A DNA stretch of 37,795 bases, taken from assembly GCA_018816345.1 (NCBI GenBank), contig JAHIWG010000139.1, forward strand, positions 79,769 to 117,563. Reading direction: 5' to 3'. The position numbers were made by a program, and so were the translations under genes. Origin of the DNA: Spirochaetota bacterium. Its GTDB lineage: Bacteria > Spirochaetota > Spirochaetia > Treponematales > UBA12059. A model generated the notes under the pieces. The model worked only from the letters and a program-made list of their open reading frames with translations. It was not told where the DNA came from and did not search any database. Shown here piece by piece: positions 24,719 through 32,768 of the stretch. Position 1 is the stretch's first letter. Every line of letters starts with the position of its first letter.

Positions 24719-26237
24719 TCCGCCTTCATCGCTAGCCTCGTTCCATTCCCGTTACGCGCCCAGGCGGGAGGCGGAGCGCTACGTCGACGCGGCGCTCTCG
24801 GGCCGTCGACCTTCCGTCATCTTCATCGTAGGCGGAGGGCTTAACTACATAGGGGCGGCGCTAGCCGAGCGCTTCCCGAAGGCGTTGCGCGTATCCCTGC
24901 AACCGTGCTCGGATTTCCTAGGATACGAGGAGGATACGCCCGGCATAAGCTGGCACCCGTCGAGCGCATCAGGCCTCGCGGCCGCCATCGGCGCCGCGCT
25001 ATCGGGCGACAGGATCGGAGGGGGAGTCGCCGTGATCGAATGGCCTCCCGTCGCTTCGCGCTTCCCCGCCGAGACCGAGCGGATCAAGGCGGAGCTCAAG
25101 CGCGCGCTAGAGGCCGCGAGTTCCGATTCCGCGACTTCCTCGTACTGGGCGTACCGCTGGCTACGCAACTCCCTCAGGTTCGCGTCGTCCGTCTCCAGGG
25201 TCGGATCCTTGGTTCCCGGCGCCGCGCCTATCGTGATCGCCTGCGCGGGGCCCAGCCTGGACGACGAGATAAGCGGGCTCCGGCGAATCCGCGCGGGCAT
25301 ATCGCTCTGGGCGCTCGCCTCGGCCGTCCCCGCCCTCCTGAGCCGGGGGCTAGAGCCCGATATCGCCGTCTCGACGGACCCGGGATTCTGGAACGGTTAC
25401 CACGTCACGGCGGCCGTCGCACGAGCCATTCCGATAGCGATGCCTCCCAGCTCCTTCGTTCCCGCGGAGGCGTACTCTGGAACCTCGATTATCGCGCTTA
25501 ATACCGGCATGTCCTTCGAGCGGGCCGCGATAGAGGCCGCCGGAGTCTCGGCTCGCCTTGCCGACGCCGGGGGGAGCGCCGCTGGGACGGCCCTATCGCT
25601 CGCGCTAGGACTGACCACGGGCCCGGTCGCCCTGGCCGGTTACGATCTGGCCGCGAGGGGATTCGACGATCACGTGGCGCCGTACGCGTTCGACGCGCTC
25701 GACGCCGTCTCCTCCTCCAGGGCTTCGCCGTACTGCTCGTCCCGGGCGGCCCGGGTCATGGAGGGCTTTCCTACTGCAGTAGGGTCGTGGCGGACATCAC
25801 GCGCTTTCTCGGCGTACGCGTCGAGCATAGGGGCGCCCCCGGAGGATAGCCATCGAGTATTCCGCCTCGGAGGCTCGCCCATGGATACGCCGCTGCCGAG
25901 AGGCGCCCTCGACGACGTGATCCGGGGCCTAGGCCCGGAGCCGGCCGTGATCGCCGAGGCCAAGACCGGGTTCTCGGGCGGCGCCTCCCGAGGGGCGCTG
26001 GAGGAGATGCTCGCCGGCCTAGGGCGCCGGGCCTTCCTCGAAGCCGGCTCGGCAATCCGCAGGTCGGAGCCGATACCGTTCGAGGCCGCGCTCTATTATA
26101 AGGCGCTCGCCCCCCGCGATTCCGCGCGGCTCATAGCGGACGCGGCGCGCGGCGAGGCCCGCGAGGAGGATCTCCCGCCGGTAGATGAAGCCTCCCGGAT
26201 CGCCGGATCCGAGCTCGCGAGGATGGCGCAATGGTAG
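24708..26237 (+). CDS. DUF115/MptE-like (motility accessory factor type) protein, copy 1
   Basis: A 509-residue cytoplasmic protein. The N-terminal part has a Rossmann-like element (VIFIVGGGLNYIGAALAERF). The central DUF115 domain (6-hydroxymethylpterin pyrophosphokinase MptE-like fold) is marked by PIVIACAGPSLDDEISGLRR, the following LASAVPALLSRGLEPDIAVS and TDPGFWNGYH, and the later GPVALAGYDLAA. In other bacteria members of this family (Maf/PseE-type) attach nonulosonic acids to flagellins or belong to surface glycan pathways, and spirochaetes often carry them with motility genes. The exact reaction here is not known. The ATG at 24708 lies within the upstream gene (11-base overlap) and the end overlaps the next copy by seven bases. 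Confidence 0.8.
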   Translation: MAYDPPSSLASFHSRYAPRREAERYVDAALSGRRPSVIFIVGGGLNYIGAALAERFPKALRVSLQPCSDFLGYEEDTPGISWHPSSASGLAAAIGAALSGDRIGGGVAVIEWPPVASRFPAETERIKAELKRALEAASSDSATSSYWAYRWLRNSLRFASSVSRVGSLVPGAAPIVIACAGPSLDDEISGLRRIRAGISLWALASAVPALLSRGLEPDIAVSTDPGFWNGYHVTAAVARAIPIAMPPSSFVPAEAYSGTSIIALNTGMSFERAAIEAAGVSARLADAGGSAAGTALSLALGLTTGPVALAGYDLAARGFDDHVAPYAFDALDAVSSSRASPYCSSRAARVMEGFPTAVGSWRTSRAFSAYASSIGAPPEDSHRVFRLGGSPMDTPLPRGALDDVIRGLGPEPAVIAEAKTGFSGGASRGALEEMLAGLGRRAFLEAGSAIRRSEPIPFEAALYYKALAPRDSARLIADAARGEAREEDLPPVDEASRIAGSELARMAQW

Positions 26238-27913
26238 ACAATCAGGTATTCGAGCGGAACATGCTCGCCCTAGCCTCGTGGCACGGCCCGCTCTGCGCGG
26301 ATCGCGTCAGGCAGTCCAAGGCCGATACCAGGGTCGGGGTATCGCTAGCGCGGGACGGATCGCCGGTGCCGTATATCGACGCCGGGAACCGGCGGGCCTA
26401 TATGCACTCGCGATTCGATCCAGCGAGGGAGGCGGATCGTTTCACCGGGACCTTCGAGAAGACGGGCTTCTACGTATTCCTCGGCATGGGAGCCGGCTAC
26501 GAGATAGACGCTCTGCTCCAGGCCGGAAGGGTCGTCAAGGGCCTAATCGTCGAATACGGCGCCCCAACGCTACGGGCTGTACTAGAGCGTATAGACCTCA
26601 CGCACGTGCTCGGCGACCGGCGGCTCAGGCTCCTGATAGACCCGAGCGCCGAGGAGATAGACGAGGCGATAGCTTCCAGCTACGTACCCGCCGTAACGGG
26701 CGGCTTCGTCTCTGTGCCGCTACGAGGCCGGATAGACGCCGCCCCGGCGTCTTTCCAAGGAGCCGCTGATTCGATACGCGGAGCGATAGGAGCGATATCG
26801 GACGATTATTCCGTCCAATCGTTCTTCGGGAAGCGCTGGTTCTCCAACATCGTCCGTAATATAGAGCTATCGAACAAGCCTACGCCCCCCGTCGGGCCGA
26901 TACGCGTGGCCTACGTGACTGCCGCGGGCCCTTCGCTCGAGCTGTCGCTGGACGAGATCGCGTCGCGCCCCTCCGGCGCTTTCCTGATCGCTACCGATAC
27001 GAGCCTCAGGGCCCTGCTAGAGCGGGGGATAGAGCCGGACGCCGTCATAAGCATAGACTGCCAGCATATAAGCTACTATCATTTCTCTCTCGGCATGCCC
27101 GAGCGCGTACCGCTCTTCCTCGACCTCGCCTCGCCTCCTACCGTCTCGAGGCTCGCGTCGAAGCCGTATTTCTTCTCGTCGGGCCACCCCCTATCCCGTT
27201 ACGTAGCGTCCAGGTTCAGGGCGTTTCCCGTACTCGACACGTCCGGGGGCAACGTCACGCACGCGGCCGTATCCCTCGCCGACTACCTTGGCGCGTCTCT
27301 GGTAAGGATATTCGGGGCGGATTTCTCGTACCCGTACGGCAAGAGCTATTCTCGGGGAACGTATATCTATCCGTATTTCGACGTTAGGCAATCACGGCTT
27401 CGGCCGTTCGAGTCGCTATTCTCCGAGTTCCTCTATAGGAACCAGTCGATAGAACGCGAGGAAGACGGCGACGGGAGCTTCAGGTACGTCACGAAGCCCC
27501 TCGTCGCCTATAAGGAACGCCTCGAGAGGCTCTCGTCGTCGCTGCATTGCAGGCTCGACAGGGTACGCGGCCACGGAGTCAGGGCCGGGACCGATTCCGG
27601 CGGCCGAGACAGGCGAGTCCTCGAAGGCAGGGTATTCGCCGCTGGGAGGCCGTATCTCAAGCCGAGGGAGTTCCTCGAATCGTACGCGAAGGATATCGGC
27701 TCCTTGCCCGCTCCGTACGGGCAGGCGGCGTCGTACCTCGACGGCCTCGGAGCGCACGAGAAGGACGTATGGATGACGATGCTCCCGTCCGCCGCCGCGT
27801 TCAGGCGGGAAGCGGGCGACGAGCCGCCGGATCCCTGCGAGCTCCTCGCCTTGACTCGCTCATGGTGCGCTACGGTCGTATCGGACGAGCTGGCCAGGTC
27901 GAAGGACTGCTAG
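26231..27913 (+). CDS. DUF115/MptE-like protein, copy 2
   Basis: A 560-residue paralogue of the preceding gene. An N-terminal module is marked by GFYVFLGMGAGYEIDALLQ and VVKGLIVEYGAPTLRAVLER. The DUF115 core has VAYVTAAGPSLELSLDEI, FLIATDTSLRALLERGIEPD, AVISIDCQHISYYH and VRIFGADFSYPYGKSY. This copy keeps the core motifs (AAGPSL, ATDTSLRAL, GADFSYP) more canonically than copy 1, so it is the better candidate for an active enzyme; that is inference. It is the last gene of the operon. Its stop shares the palindrome CTAG with the stop of the convergent minus-strand gene. Confidence 0.82.
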   Translation: MVDNQVFERNMLALASWHGPLCADRVRQSKADTRVGVSLARDGSPVPYIDAGNRRAYMHSRFDPAREADRFTGTFEKTGFYVFLGMGAGYEIDALLQAGRVVKGLIVEYGAPTLRAVLERIDLTHVLGDRRLRLLIDPSAEEIDEAIASSYVPAVTGGFVSVPLRGRIDAAPASFQGAADSIRGAIGAISDDYSVQSFFGKRWFSNIVRNIELSNKPTPPVGPIRVAYVTAAGPSLELSLDEIASRPSGAFLIATDTSLRALLERGIEPDAVISIDCQHISYYHFSLGMPERVPLFLDLASPPTVSRLASKPYFFSSGHPLSRYVASRFRAFPVLDTSGGNVTHAAVSLADYLGASLVRIFGADFSYPYGKSYSRGTYIYPYFDVRQSRLRPFESLFSEFLYRNQSIEREEDGDGSFRYVTKPLVAYKERLERLSSSLHCRLDRVRGHGVRAGTDSGGRDRRVLEGRVFAAGRPYLKPREFLESYAKDIGSLPAPYGQAASYLDGLGAHEKDVWMTMLPSAAAFRREAGDEPPDPCELLALTRSWCATVVSDELARSKDC

Positions 27914-29112
27914 AGCCCTCTCGCGCGCCCGAACCGCCCCGCCGACAGTCCGTAGCGACCGCGCAGGTACTCGTCGAGCGTCGCCGCGTCCCTGACCGCC
28001 GCCTCTATAGCGAACGGCGCGTCCGCCTCTATCCTGTGACTCTCGGAGCCGAAGGCCTCCCCGAGCCTCTCGGCCAGGGCCTCGTAGTACGCCCGCGTCG
28101 ACCCGGCCGGCTGCTGGACCAGGTAGGCCTGGTACTCGTTGATGCACAGGTACTCGTCACGCGTATCGTACTTTCTCCAGCCCAGGTGCGCTATCCAGAA
28201 GCGCTTCGACTCGGCGCCCAGGCCGGACCAGAGCCTCGACGAGAGGAGGCGGTACTCGGGGTCCTGGAAGAACAGCGCGTGGGACGCTTCGTGGTCAAGG
28301 AACGTCCTCCGGAGCGACGGCGACGACTCCCGGGATATAGAGATGACGGCGCCGGAGCCCTCGGTTATCGCGCCTCGCGCATCCCTTATAAGCGCCCCTC
28401 GCGAAACCAGCAACTCGAGGAAACGGAGCTCCGCGGCGTTCAGGGCGAGGCCGGAGCCGCGGGCCGTATTGAAAAAGGCCGCCAGGGTGGCCGCGGGGTA
28501 ATCATGGGCGTTCCAGCCGTGCAACCCCGCTATCTCGACGTCGGAGGCGACGCGACCCCGGAACCCCGTCTTCTCCGCGAAGAAAGCCAGCCTCTTTAGG
28601 TACTCGTCCTGGATCCCGTAATCGGCGAAGTCGAGGACGAGCGTTCCGGGAAGCAGGTCCCATCGATACAGCGCGAAATCGCCTTCGACGGGCGCGGGTA
28701 CGGCGAGTATAGCATGGAGATCGGCGAGCGGAGCGCCCTCTCCGGGAAGGAAGGCAGCCGTGCGGACGCCCTGGGCCGACTCTACGACGACGCGCGACGC
28801 GGATGGATCTGCGAGGGCCGGGTACGGCACGGCGAGCGCCCGACCGCCGCGTACTTCCGCCTGGAACCGCCACAGGACGTCGCCGCCCGGGGAGGCGACG
28901 CCGACTCTCGCGGTCCCGTCCGAAGCCAGCTCTAAGGACAAGGACGAATCGGCGCTCGCCGGCAGCGCCAGGGAGACGGAACGCGCGTCGCGGCCGCCGG
29001 ACGCTATGGTGGAGGCGTCTATGGAGTAGGAGCCTGGATCGCTCCTGTAGCCGTAGGAACGAACCCCCGTCGATAGGCTCGATACCGTAGCGGCGCCCCC
29101 CGGAGCTGGCAC
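27910..29112 (-). CDS. C-terminal part of an envelope lipoprotein with an HExxH metallopeptidase-like motif
   Basis: A frame of 400 residues opened only by a GTG at 29112 that lies inside the preceding lipoprotein reading frame. The first 130 residues are beta-rich (SIDASTIASGGRDARSVSLAL, SLSLELASDGTARVGVA) and resemble the C-terminal half of the upstream ORF. The region 255-345 has FLDHEASHALFFQDPEYR, with His274, Glu275 and His278 forming HExxH, and Glu326 in CINEYQAY about 48 residues later as a possible third zinc ligand. This suggests a gluzincin-like metallopeptidase or a relic of one. It probably forms one 510-residue protein with 29441-29019. It shares a CTAG stop overlap with the convergent DUF115 gene. 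Confidence 0.6.
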   Translation of the reverse strand: MPAPGGAATVSSLSTGVRSYGYRSDPGSYSIDASTIASGGRDARSVSLALPASADSSLSLELASDGTARVGVASPGGDVLWRFQAEVRGGRALAVPYPALADPSASRVVVESAQGVRTAAFLPGEGAPLADLHAILAVPAPVEGDFALYRWDLLPGTLVLDFADYGIQDEYLKRLAFFAEKTGFRGRVASDVEIAGLHGWNAHDYPAATLAAFFNTARGSGLALNAAELRFLELLVSRGALIRDARGAITEGSGAVISISRESSPSLRRTFLDHEASHALFFQDPEYRLLSSRLWSGLGAESKRFWIAHLGWRKYDTRDEYLCINEYQAYLVQQPAGSTRAYYEALAERLGEAFGSESHRIEADAPFAIEAAVRDAATLDEYLRGRYGLSAGRFGRARGL

Positions 29113-29441
29113 GCTAGTCCCCGGAACAGCTCTATCGATCCCGACGCGAGGGGCTCCCCGCCCTTTCCCGCCGCTAGGAGCCTCACGGAAAGCGAGCCGT
29201 TACCGATAAGCTCTACGGCGACGTCGCGTTCGCCGGATAGCGTGACGGGACGCTCGAGTATGAAGCGCGCCGGCTCGGCCGGGGTAACGTCCAGGGGCCT
29301 ATCGCCCCTGGTCCGGGCTACCCGGATCGAGTCTCCCTCTAGAGTCGAGAGGTACAGGCCCGAGACGTATGGCGCGGGGCAAGCCGTCGCGAGGCCGAGC
29401 GCGACGACTGATACGAGGAGGCCGAGGACGCGCCTAGTCAA
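29019..29441 (-). CDS. N-terminal part of the same lipoprotein (probable frameshift)
   Basis: Starts with a lipoprotein signal peptide (MTRRVLGLLVSVVALGLATAC, Cys21) and continues with a beta-rich domain (ARFILERPVTLSGERDVAVE, LIGNGSLSVRLLAAGKGGE). After about residue 110 the sequence becomes Arg-rich (CQLRGAPLRYRAYRRGFVP), as expected for a wrong frame, while the -1 frame carries the plausible continuation PGTSVPAPGGAATVSSLSTG. Adding one base near 29120-29160 joins both parts into 511 codons. It overlaps the upstream nucleotidyltransferase-like gene by eight bases. Confidence 0.55.
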   Translation of the reverse strand: MTRRVLGLLVSVVALGLATACPAPYVSGLYLSTLEGDSIRVARTRGDRPLDVTPAEPARFILERPVTLSGERDVAVELIGNGSLSVRLLAAGKGGEPLASGSIELFRGLACQLRGAPLRYRAYRRGFVPTATGAIQAPTP

Positions 29442-30204
29442 GCGAGAAAATGCCGCGAGCTATCAACTGAGCTATCTGGTACCGCTTCTCGGGATCCACC
29501 GACCCGTCGGTGCGAATCAGCGTGGACCAGCGCCCCTGGAAATCATCGGGGAGCACGGGCAGGGCCATGAGGGCCGCGGTCATGTGCCGCTCGGAAGGTT
29601 CCCATTGCCTGTTGATGGCGAATAGAGCGGAGCCGCACGCGCGCATGAAGCCGGCGAGCGATACGAAATAGAAGAAGTTATCGTCCTTGAGCGCCGCTCC
29701 GCCCAGGTCGCTCAAGGAATGCTCGATCTTCTGCTGATACGTCTCTAGCAGCCGATCCCAGAATTCCTTGGGGCTCTCGGCGAGCGACTCCCGCATTCTA
29801 CGGATCCAATCGGACTTCGAGAAAAGAACCTTGCCTTCTACCAGGCGATAGATGAAGTAGGTGCTCGAGGAGCCGAGCATCCACATGGAATCGAGGCTCT
29901 TTACCATGAATTCCTCGACGACTCTCGTCTTCTTATACTCGACATGGATCGGCAGCTCCTCTATGAAGAAGCGATCCTTCTGACCGCTCCTCGACGTCTC
30001 GAAGGCTCCCGGGTTTTCGAACAGCGCCTGCCTCTCCTCGCCCGTCGGTATGGCCCCGTAGCAATAGACGTCTATGACCAGGGCGAAGTACGGATCGAGC
30101 ACGTCGGTCTCGGAGGCCTTCCCGGATACGACGCATTCGACTCCCGGCCAAGAGGAGACGATAGAAGTCAACGTGGCCGATAGGCGCTCTGCTTTATGCA
30201 TCAT
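29434..30204 (-). CDS. Nucleotidyltransferase-like protein (DUF4037 type), uncertain
   Basis: A 256-residue cytoplasmic protein. The N-terminal part (LTSIVSSWPGVECVVSGKAS, DPYFALVIDVYCYGAIP) looks like a diverged nucleotidyltransferase fold, with an acidic pair in the second strand, followed by a helical region (RRMRESLAESPKEFWDRLLE, FFYFVSLAGFMRACGSALFA) like that of DUF4037-type proteins. The canonical GSxxxxxSDxD motif is not present, so activity is doubtful. The start is the first of two adjacent ATG codons, with AAAGGAAAG upstream. It leads a minus-strand pair with the lipoprotein. Confidence 0.55.
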   Translation of the reverse strand: MMHKAERLSATLTSIVSSWPGVECVVSGKASETDVLDPYFALVIDVYCYGAIPTGEERQALFENPGAFETSRSGQKDRFFIEELPIHVEYKKTRVVEEFMVKSLDSMWMLGSSSTYFIYRLVEGKVLFSKSDWIRRMRESLAESPKEFWDRLLETYQQKIEHSLSDLGGAALKDDNFFYFVSLAGFMRACGSALFAINRQWEPSERHMTAALMALPVLPDDFQGRWSTLIRTDGSVDPEKRYQIAQLIARGIFSLD

Positions 30205-30238
30205 GCTGTATCTTTCCTTTACAGGAGGATTAACCGAG

Positions 30239-30244
30239 TATACT
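30239..30244 (+). promoter_or_regulatory. -10 box of the 30253 gene (leaderless type)
   Basis: TATACT eight bases before the ATG, with no Shine-Dalgarno at a usable distance. The -35 is weak: TTTACA at 30218-30223 is only 15 bases away. Confidence 0.4.
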
Positions 30245-30252
30245 ATGCCTTC

Positions 30253-30813
30253 ATGGGTTTGGGAACAATAGATACTGTCTCATCTATAGCCCTCGCGATG
30301 GTGCCGCCCGGCAACGTCGCGCGTTCCATATCCGAGATCCGCAAGTCTATCTGGAAGGAATACGGCGAACCGAGCGCTCGGGCCTATTTCGATTATCCCG
30401 TGCTCGCGTGGCTAGGGTCGCCGCTAGACGGGGCCTACCTGGCCGGGATCTCGTCGAGGCTGGATCTTCCATTCGAGCTATCGGGGCTCGGCCTGACCGG
30501 CGCCGACGCCTTCCTCTGCTTCTCCGAAGACGGCGCAGGCGCGCGCGCCCGGGTCAGGGAGGGAATGCCGCTGGCCACCGACGCGTCCGAGTTCGCGCCC
30601 GGCCCCTTCCCGGCGGACGTCGGCTGCTTCTGCGCCAGGTTCGGAGGAGGCGCGGCGCCGTCGTCCCTCGTCGGGATCGAGGTCCCGCCCGTCCGCGCGA
30701 AGACGTACCTACTTGCGCAGATCGAGCTCCGATGGGTACGGGATCCGAGCCTCGCCTCGTCGTGGGCGACTCTTTCCTCGGCCCGTTGCGGGAAAACGCG
30801 CGCCGGCGCGTAA
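30253..30813 (+). CDS. Hypothetical protein, possibly 2H-phosphoesterase-like
   Basis: A 186-residue protein starting MGLGTIDTVSSIALAMVPPG. The opening and the spacing to SARAYFDYPVLAWLGSPLD recall the first half of LigT/2H phosphoesterases, but the two HxT/S motifs of that family are absent (FDYPVLAWLG stands where the first would be). It is therefore either a diverged, inactive relative or unrelated. I start at the ATG at 30253 because the -10 box is eight bases upstream; a further ATG at 30196 would overlap the divergent gene and adds 19 unlike residues. Confidence 0.55.
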   Translation: MGLGTIDTVSSIALAMVPPGNVARSISEIRKSIWKEYGEPSARAYFDYPVLAWLGSPLDGAYLAGISSRLDLPFELSGLGLTGADAFLCFSEDGAGARARVREGMPLATDASEFAPGPFPADVGCFCARFGGGAAPSSLVGIEVPPVRAKTYLLAQIELRWVRDPSLASSWATLSSARCGKTRAGA

Positions 30814-30854
30814 CCGTAGGAAGGTCTCGCTCCTTTTCAGAGGCGTGCGGGGCG

Positions 30855-30863
30855 TGGTATATT
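30855..30863 (+). promoter_or_regulatory. Extended -10 promoter of the OMP-like gene
   Basis: TG-G-TATATT (30855-30863). Start near 30870, leaving about 30 bases with ATCGGAGGA before the ATG at 30901. Confidence 0.5.
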
Positions 30864-30900
30864 CGGCCCGACGATCCATTAGAAACCTATCGGAGGAACG

Positions 30901-31539
30901 ATGCGCTCCCTTCCCTTGACAGTACTCATGGCCGCGCTGGCGCTCGGCGCCCAGGCGACCGCACAGGAAGACTCTTCCGCGGCGCCGCCGGCCGATCAGG
31001 CGGCCCAGCCTTCGGGCATAGCCTCGATGCAGTTCAGCGGCTTCGAACGCGGCGACGGCATACTCTCGCTATCGCTCGGCGCCGTATTCCCGCTGGGCTT
31101 CTACAATCCGACCACGGCGGCGTTCCAGGTCGCCAACTCGTATCCCGGATTCTCGTTCGCCCTCTCGTACGCGGGCTTCCTGAGCGATAAATGGGCCCTG
31201 GCCGGAGACCTGGCCGGCGGTTTCATAGGGACGATAAACGGGGACAGGCTATTCGTAGCCCCGCTTGCGCTTCGGGCCATCAGGGCCTTCACCCTCGGTT
31301 CGTTCGTCATCGCGCCTACCGCGGGCCTCGGCGTCTCCATCAGCTCGCTCGGTACCGATAAGAAGGTAGACCCGCTATTGAAGCTAGGCTCGTCCTTCCT
31401 TTGGAAGGCGTCCAGCGACATGAGCTACGGGCTCAATCTATACGGCAACATCATACCCCAGCTGTATACGACCTATCCTGAGAACAACCGGGTAGCCTTC
31501 TTCCTGGACGCGACGCTGTCCGTCGCGTATCACCTATGA
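30901..31539 (+). CDS. Exported protein, probable small outer-membrane beta-barrel
   Basis: A Sec signal peptide (MRSLPLTVLMAALALGAQATA) is followed by about 190 residues with alternating hydrophobic strands and Gly/Asn turns: ILSLSLGAVFPLGFYN, PGFSFALSYAGFLSDKWALA, GDLAGGFIGTINGDRLFVAP, SYGLNLYGNIIPQL and the final VAFFLDATLSVAYHL. This is the look of an eight-stranded outer-membrane barrel. The last residue is Leu rather than Phe or Tyr, which is less typical. GGAGG is five bases before the ATG. Its stop overlaps an alternative start of the next gene (ATGA). Function is unknown. Confidence 0.65.
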   Translation: MRSLPLTVLMAALALGAQATAQEDSSAAPPADQAAQPSGIASMQFSGFERGDGILSLSLGAVFPLGFYNPTTAAFQVANSYPGFSFALSYAGFLSDKWALAGDLAGGFIGTINGDRLFVAPLALRAIRAFTLGSFVIAPTAGLGVSISSLGTDKKVDPLLKLGSSFLWKASSDMSYGLNLYGNIIPQLYTTYPENNRVAFFLDATLSVAYHL

Positions 31540-31556
31540 CGATCGAGGATAGCCGC

Positions 31557-32759
31557 ATGAAATCCATAGCCTCGCCCAGACTAGCCGCGCTCGCCATTGC
31601 GGTCGCGATGCTGACCGCCTCGTGCACCGAGGGGCCCGCCGGTATTTTCTCCCGGGTCGCCGACGAGAAACCCACCAACGCTAACATGACCGAGGAAATC
31701 AAATACGCCACGCCGTCTTTCGTCGCCCGCCTCGGCACGACTTACTACGCCGGCATAGGGACGCTCTGGACTAAGGCCGCCGGCGCGAACGCGTGGACTA
31801 ACTCCGCGATAGTGCCGGGCGTCTCCGCCTCGTCCGTCCTCGCCGGATCCGGTTGCGTCGCCGGTTCTAGGCTGTACGTGCTCTTCTCCGACGCCGCTAC
31901 CGGCTCGGGCCTGGGCGTGTGGTCGACGGCCGACGGCTCCACCTGGACTCAGGTCGCCGCAGGCCTGCCTAGCGGCCAATACGTCAGAGCCGTCCTCGCG
32001 GCTAACGACCAGCTGTTCGCCGTTACCGTAGCGACCGCCGCCGACCTTACCGAGTCGTACTCGCTGTATCACTATAACGGCGCCGCCTTCGAGTCTGCCG
32101 GCATAAGCGCTAATTCCGATATAGGCATACCGGACTCCGCCGCGTACGCCGGTTCGGCCTACTGGTTCACCGCGGGCGGCTACCTGCTATCCGGCTCCAC
32201 CCCGACGACTATCGCCAAGGTGACGGGCCCTAACGACTGGGCGACCGGTAGCACCGTAGGCGCCACGCTAAGCCCGACCTACGGCGGCGTCTGCGCCGTA
32301 GGCGCGACGGGCATCCTGCTCTCGGGCACCGACGGCAAGCTCTACTACTCGACCGACGGATCCGCATGGAGCGGCTCTACCGCGGCTTACGTCAACGCCA
32401 GCTCCAAGGTATTCTCGTTCTCCGCGCCCACCTACGTCGACGACGGTACCAGCAGGATCCTGGTCGTCGGTACCTATAGGCAACCTCGGGCGTCAGGCGA
32501 CACCCCGCCCATCGACGGCTATCTCGAGTTCGACCTCACGACTACGGGTTTCAGCCCGACTATGGCGGCCGGCGTGTCGCACGGCATCACCGCGGACGCC
32601 GTTAACTTCTCGGCGAGCCTCTCGGCCAAGTCGGTCTCGGGCATGCCTCTTGTCGATCTCGGCTCGGGCGAGTACAGGCTCTTCGCGATGACCGACGGGC
32701 AGGGCCTCTGGTCGGACAGCTTCGCCGGCGGCGCCTGGAGCGGCTGGGTCAGGGAATAG
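31557..32759 (+). CDS. Lipoprotein with beta-propeller-like repeats
   Basis: A 400-residue lipoprotein. Signal peptide MKSIASPRLAALAIAVAML ends in LTASC (Cys23). The mature part has recurring segments of the kind GVWSTADGSTWTQVA, GKLYYSTDGSAWSGS and GLWSDSFAGGAWSGWV, which resemble BNR/Kelch-type propeller blades with a W near each turn. No catalytic motif is visible. The start is the ATG at 31557 with GAGGA at 31545-31549; the ATG at 31536 overlaps the previous stop and would place seven polar residues before the signal peptide. It is likely co-transcribed with the barrel gene. Confidence 0.7.
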   Translation: MKSIASPRLAALAIAVAMLTASCTEGPAGIFSRVADEKPTNANMTEEIKYATPSFVARLGTTYYAGIGTLWTKAAGANAWTNSAIVPGVSASSVLAGSGCVAGSRLYVLFSDAATGSGLGVWSTADGSTWTQVAAGLPSGQYVRAVLAANDQLFAVTVATAADLTESYSLYHYNGAAFESAGISANSDIGIPDSAAYAGSAYWFTAGGYLLSGSTPTTIAKVTGPNDWATGSTVGATLSPTYGGVCAVGATGILLSGTDGKLYYSTDGSAWSGSTAAYVNASSKVFSFSAPTYVDDGTSRILVVGTYRQPRASGDTPPIDGYLEFDLTTTGFSPTMAAGVSHGITADAVNFSASLSAKSVSGMPLVDLGSGEYRLFAMTDGQGLWSDSFAGGAWSGWVRE

Positions 32760-32768
32760 GCCTAGCTC

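Noticed and set aside
27547-28599. A 350-residue plus-strand ORF crossing the end of the second DUF115 gene
   Set aside because: Arg/Pro/Gln-rich without domains, out of frame with the DUF115 gene and antisense to the metallopeptidase-like frame; a GC-rich shadow.
30196-30252. N-terminal extension of the 30253 gene
   Set aside because: It overlaps the start of the divergent gene and would lie upstream of the -10 box.
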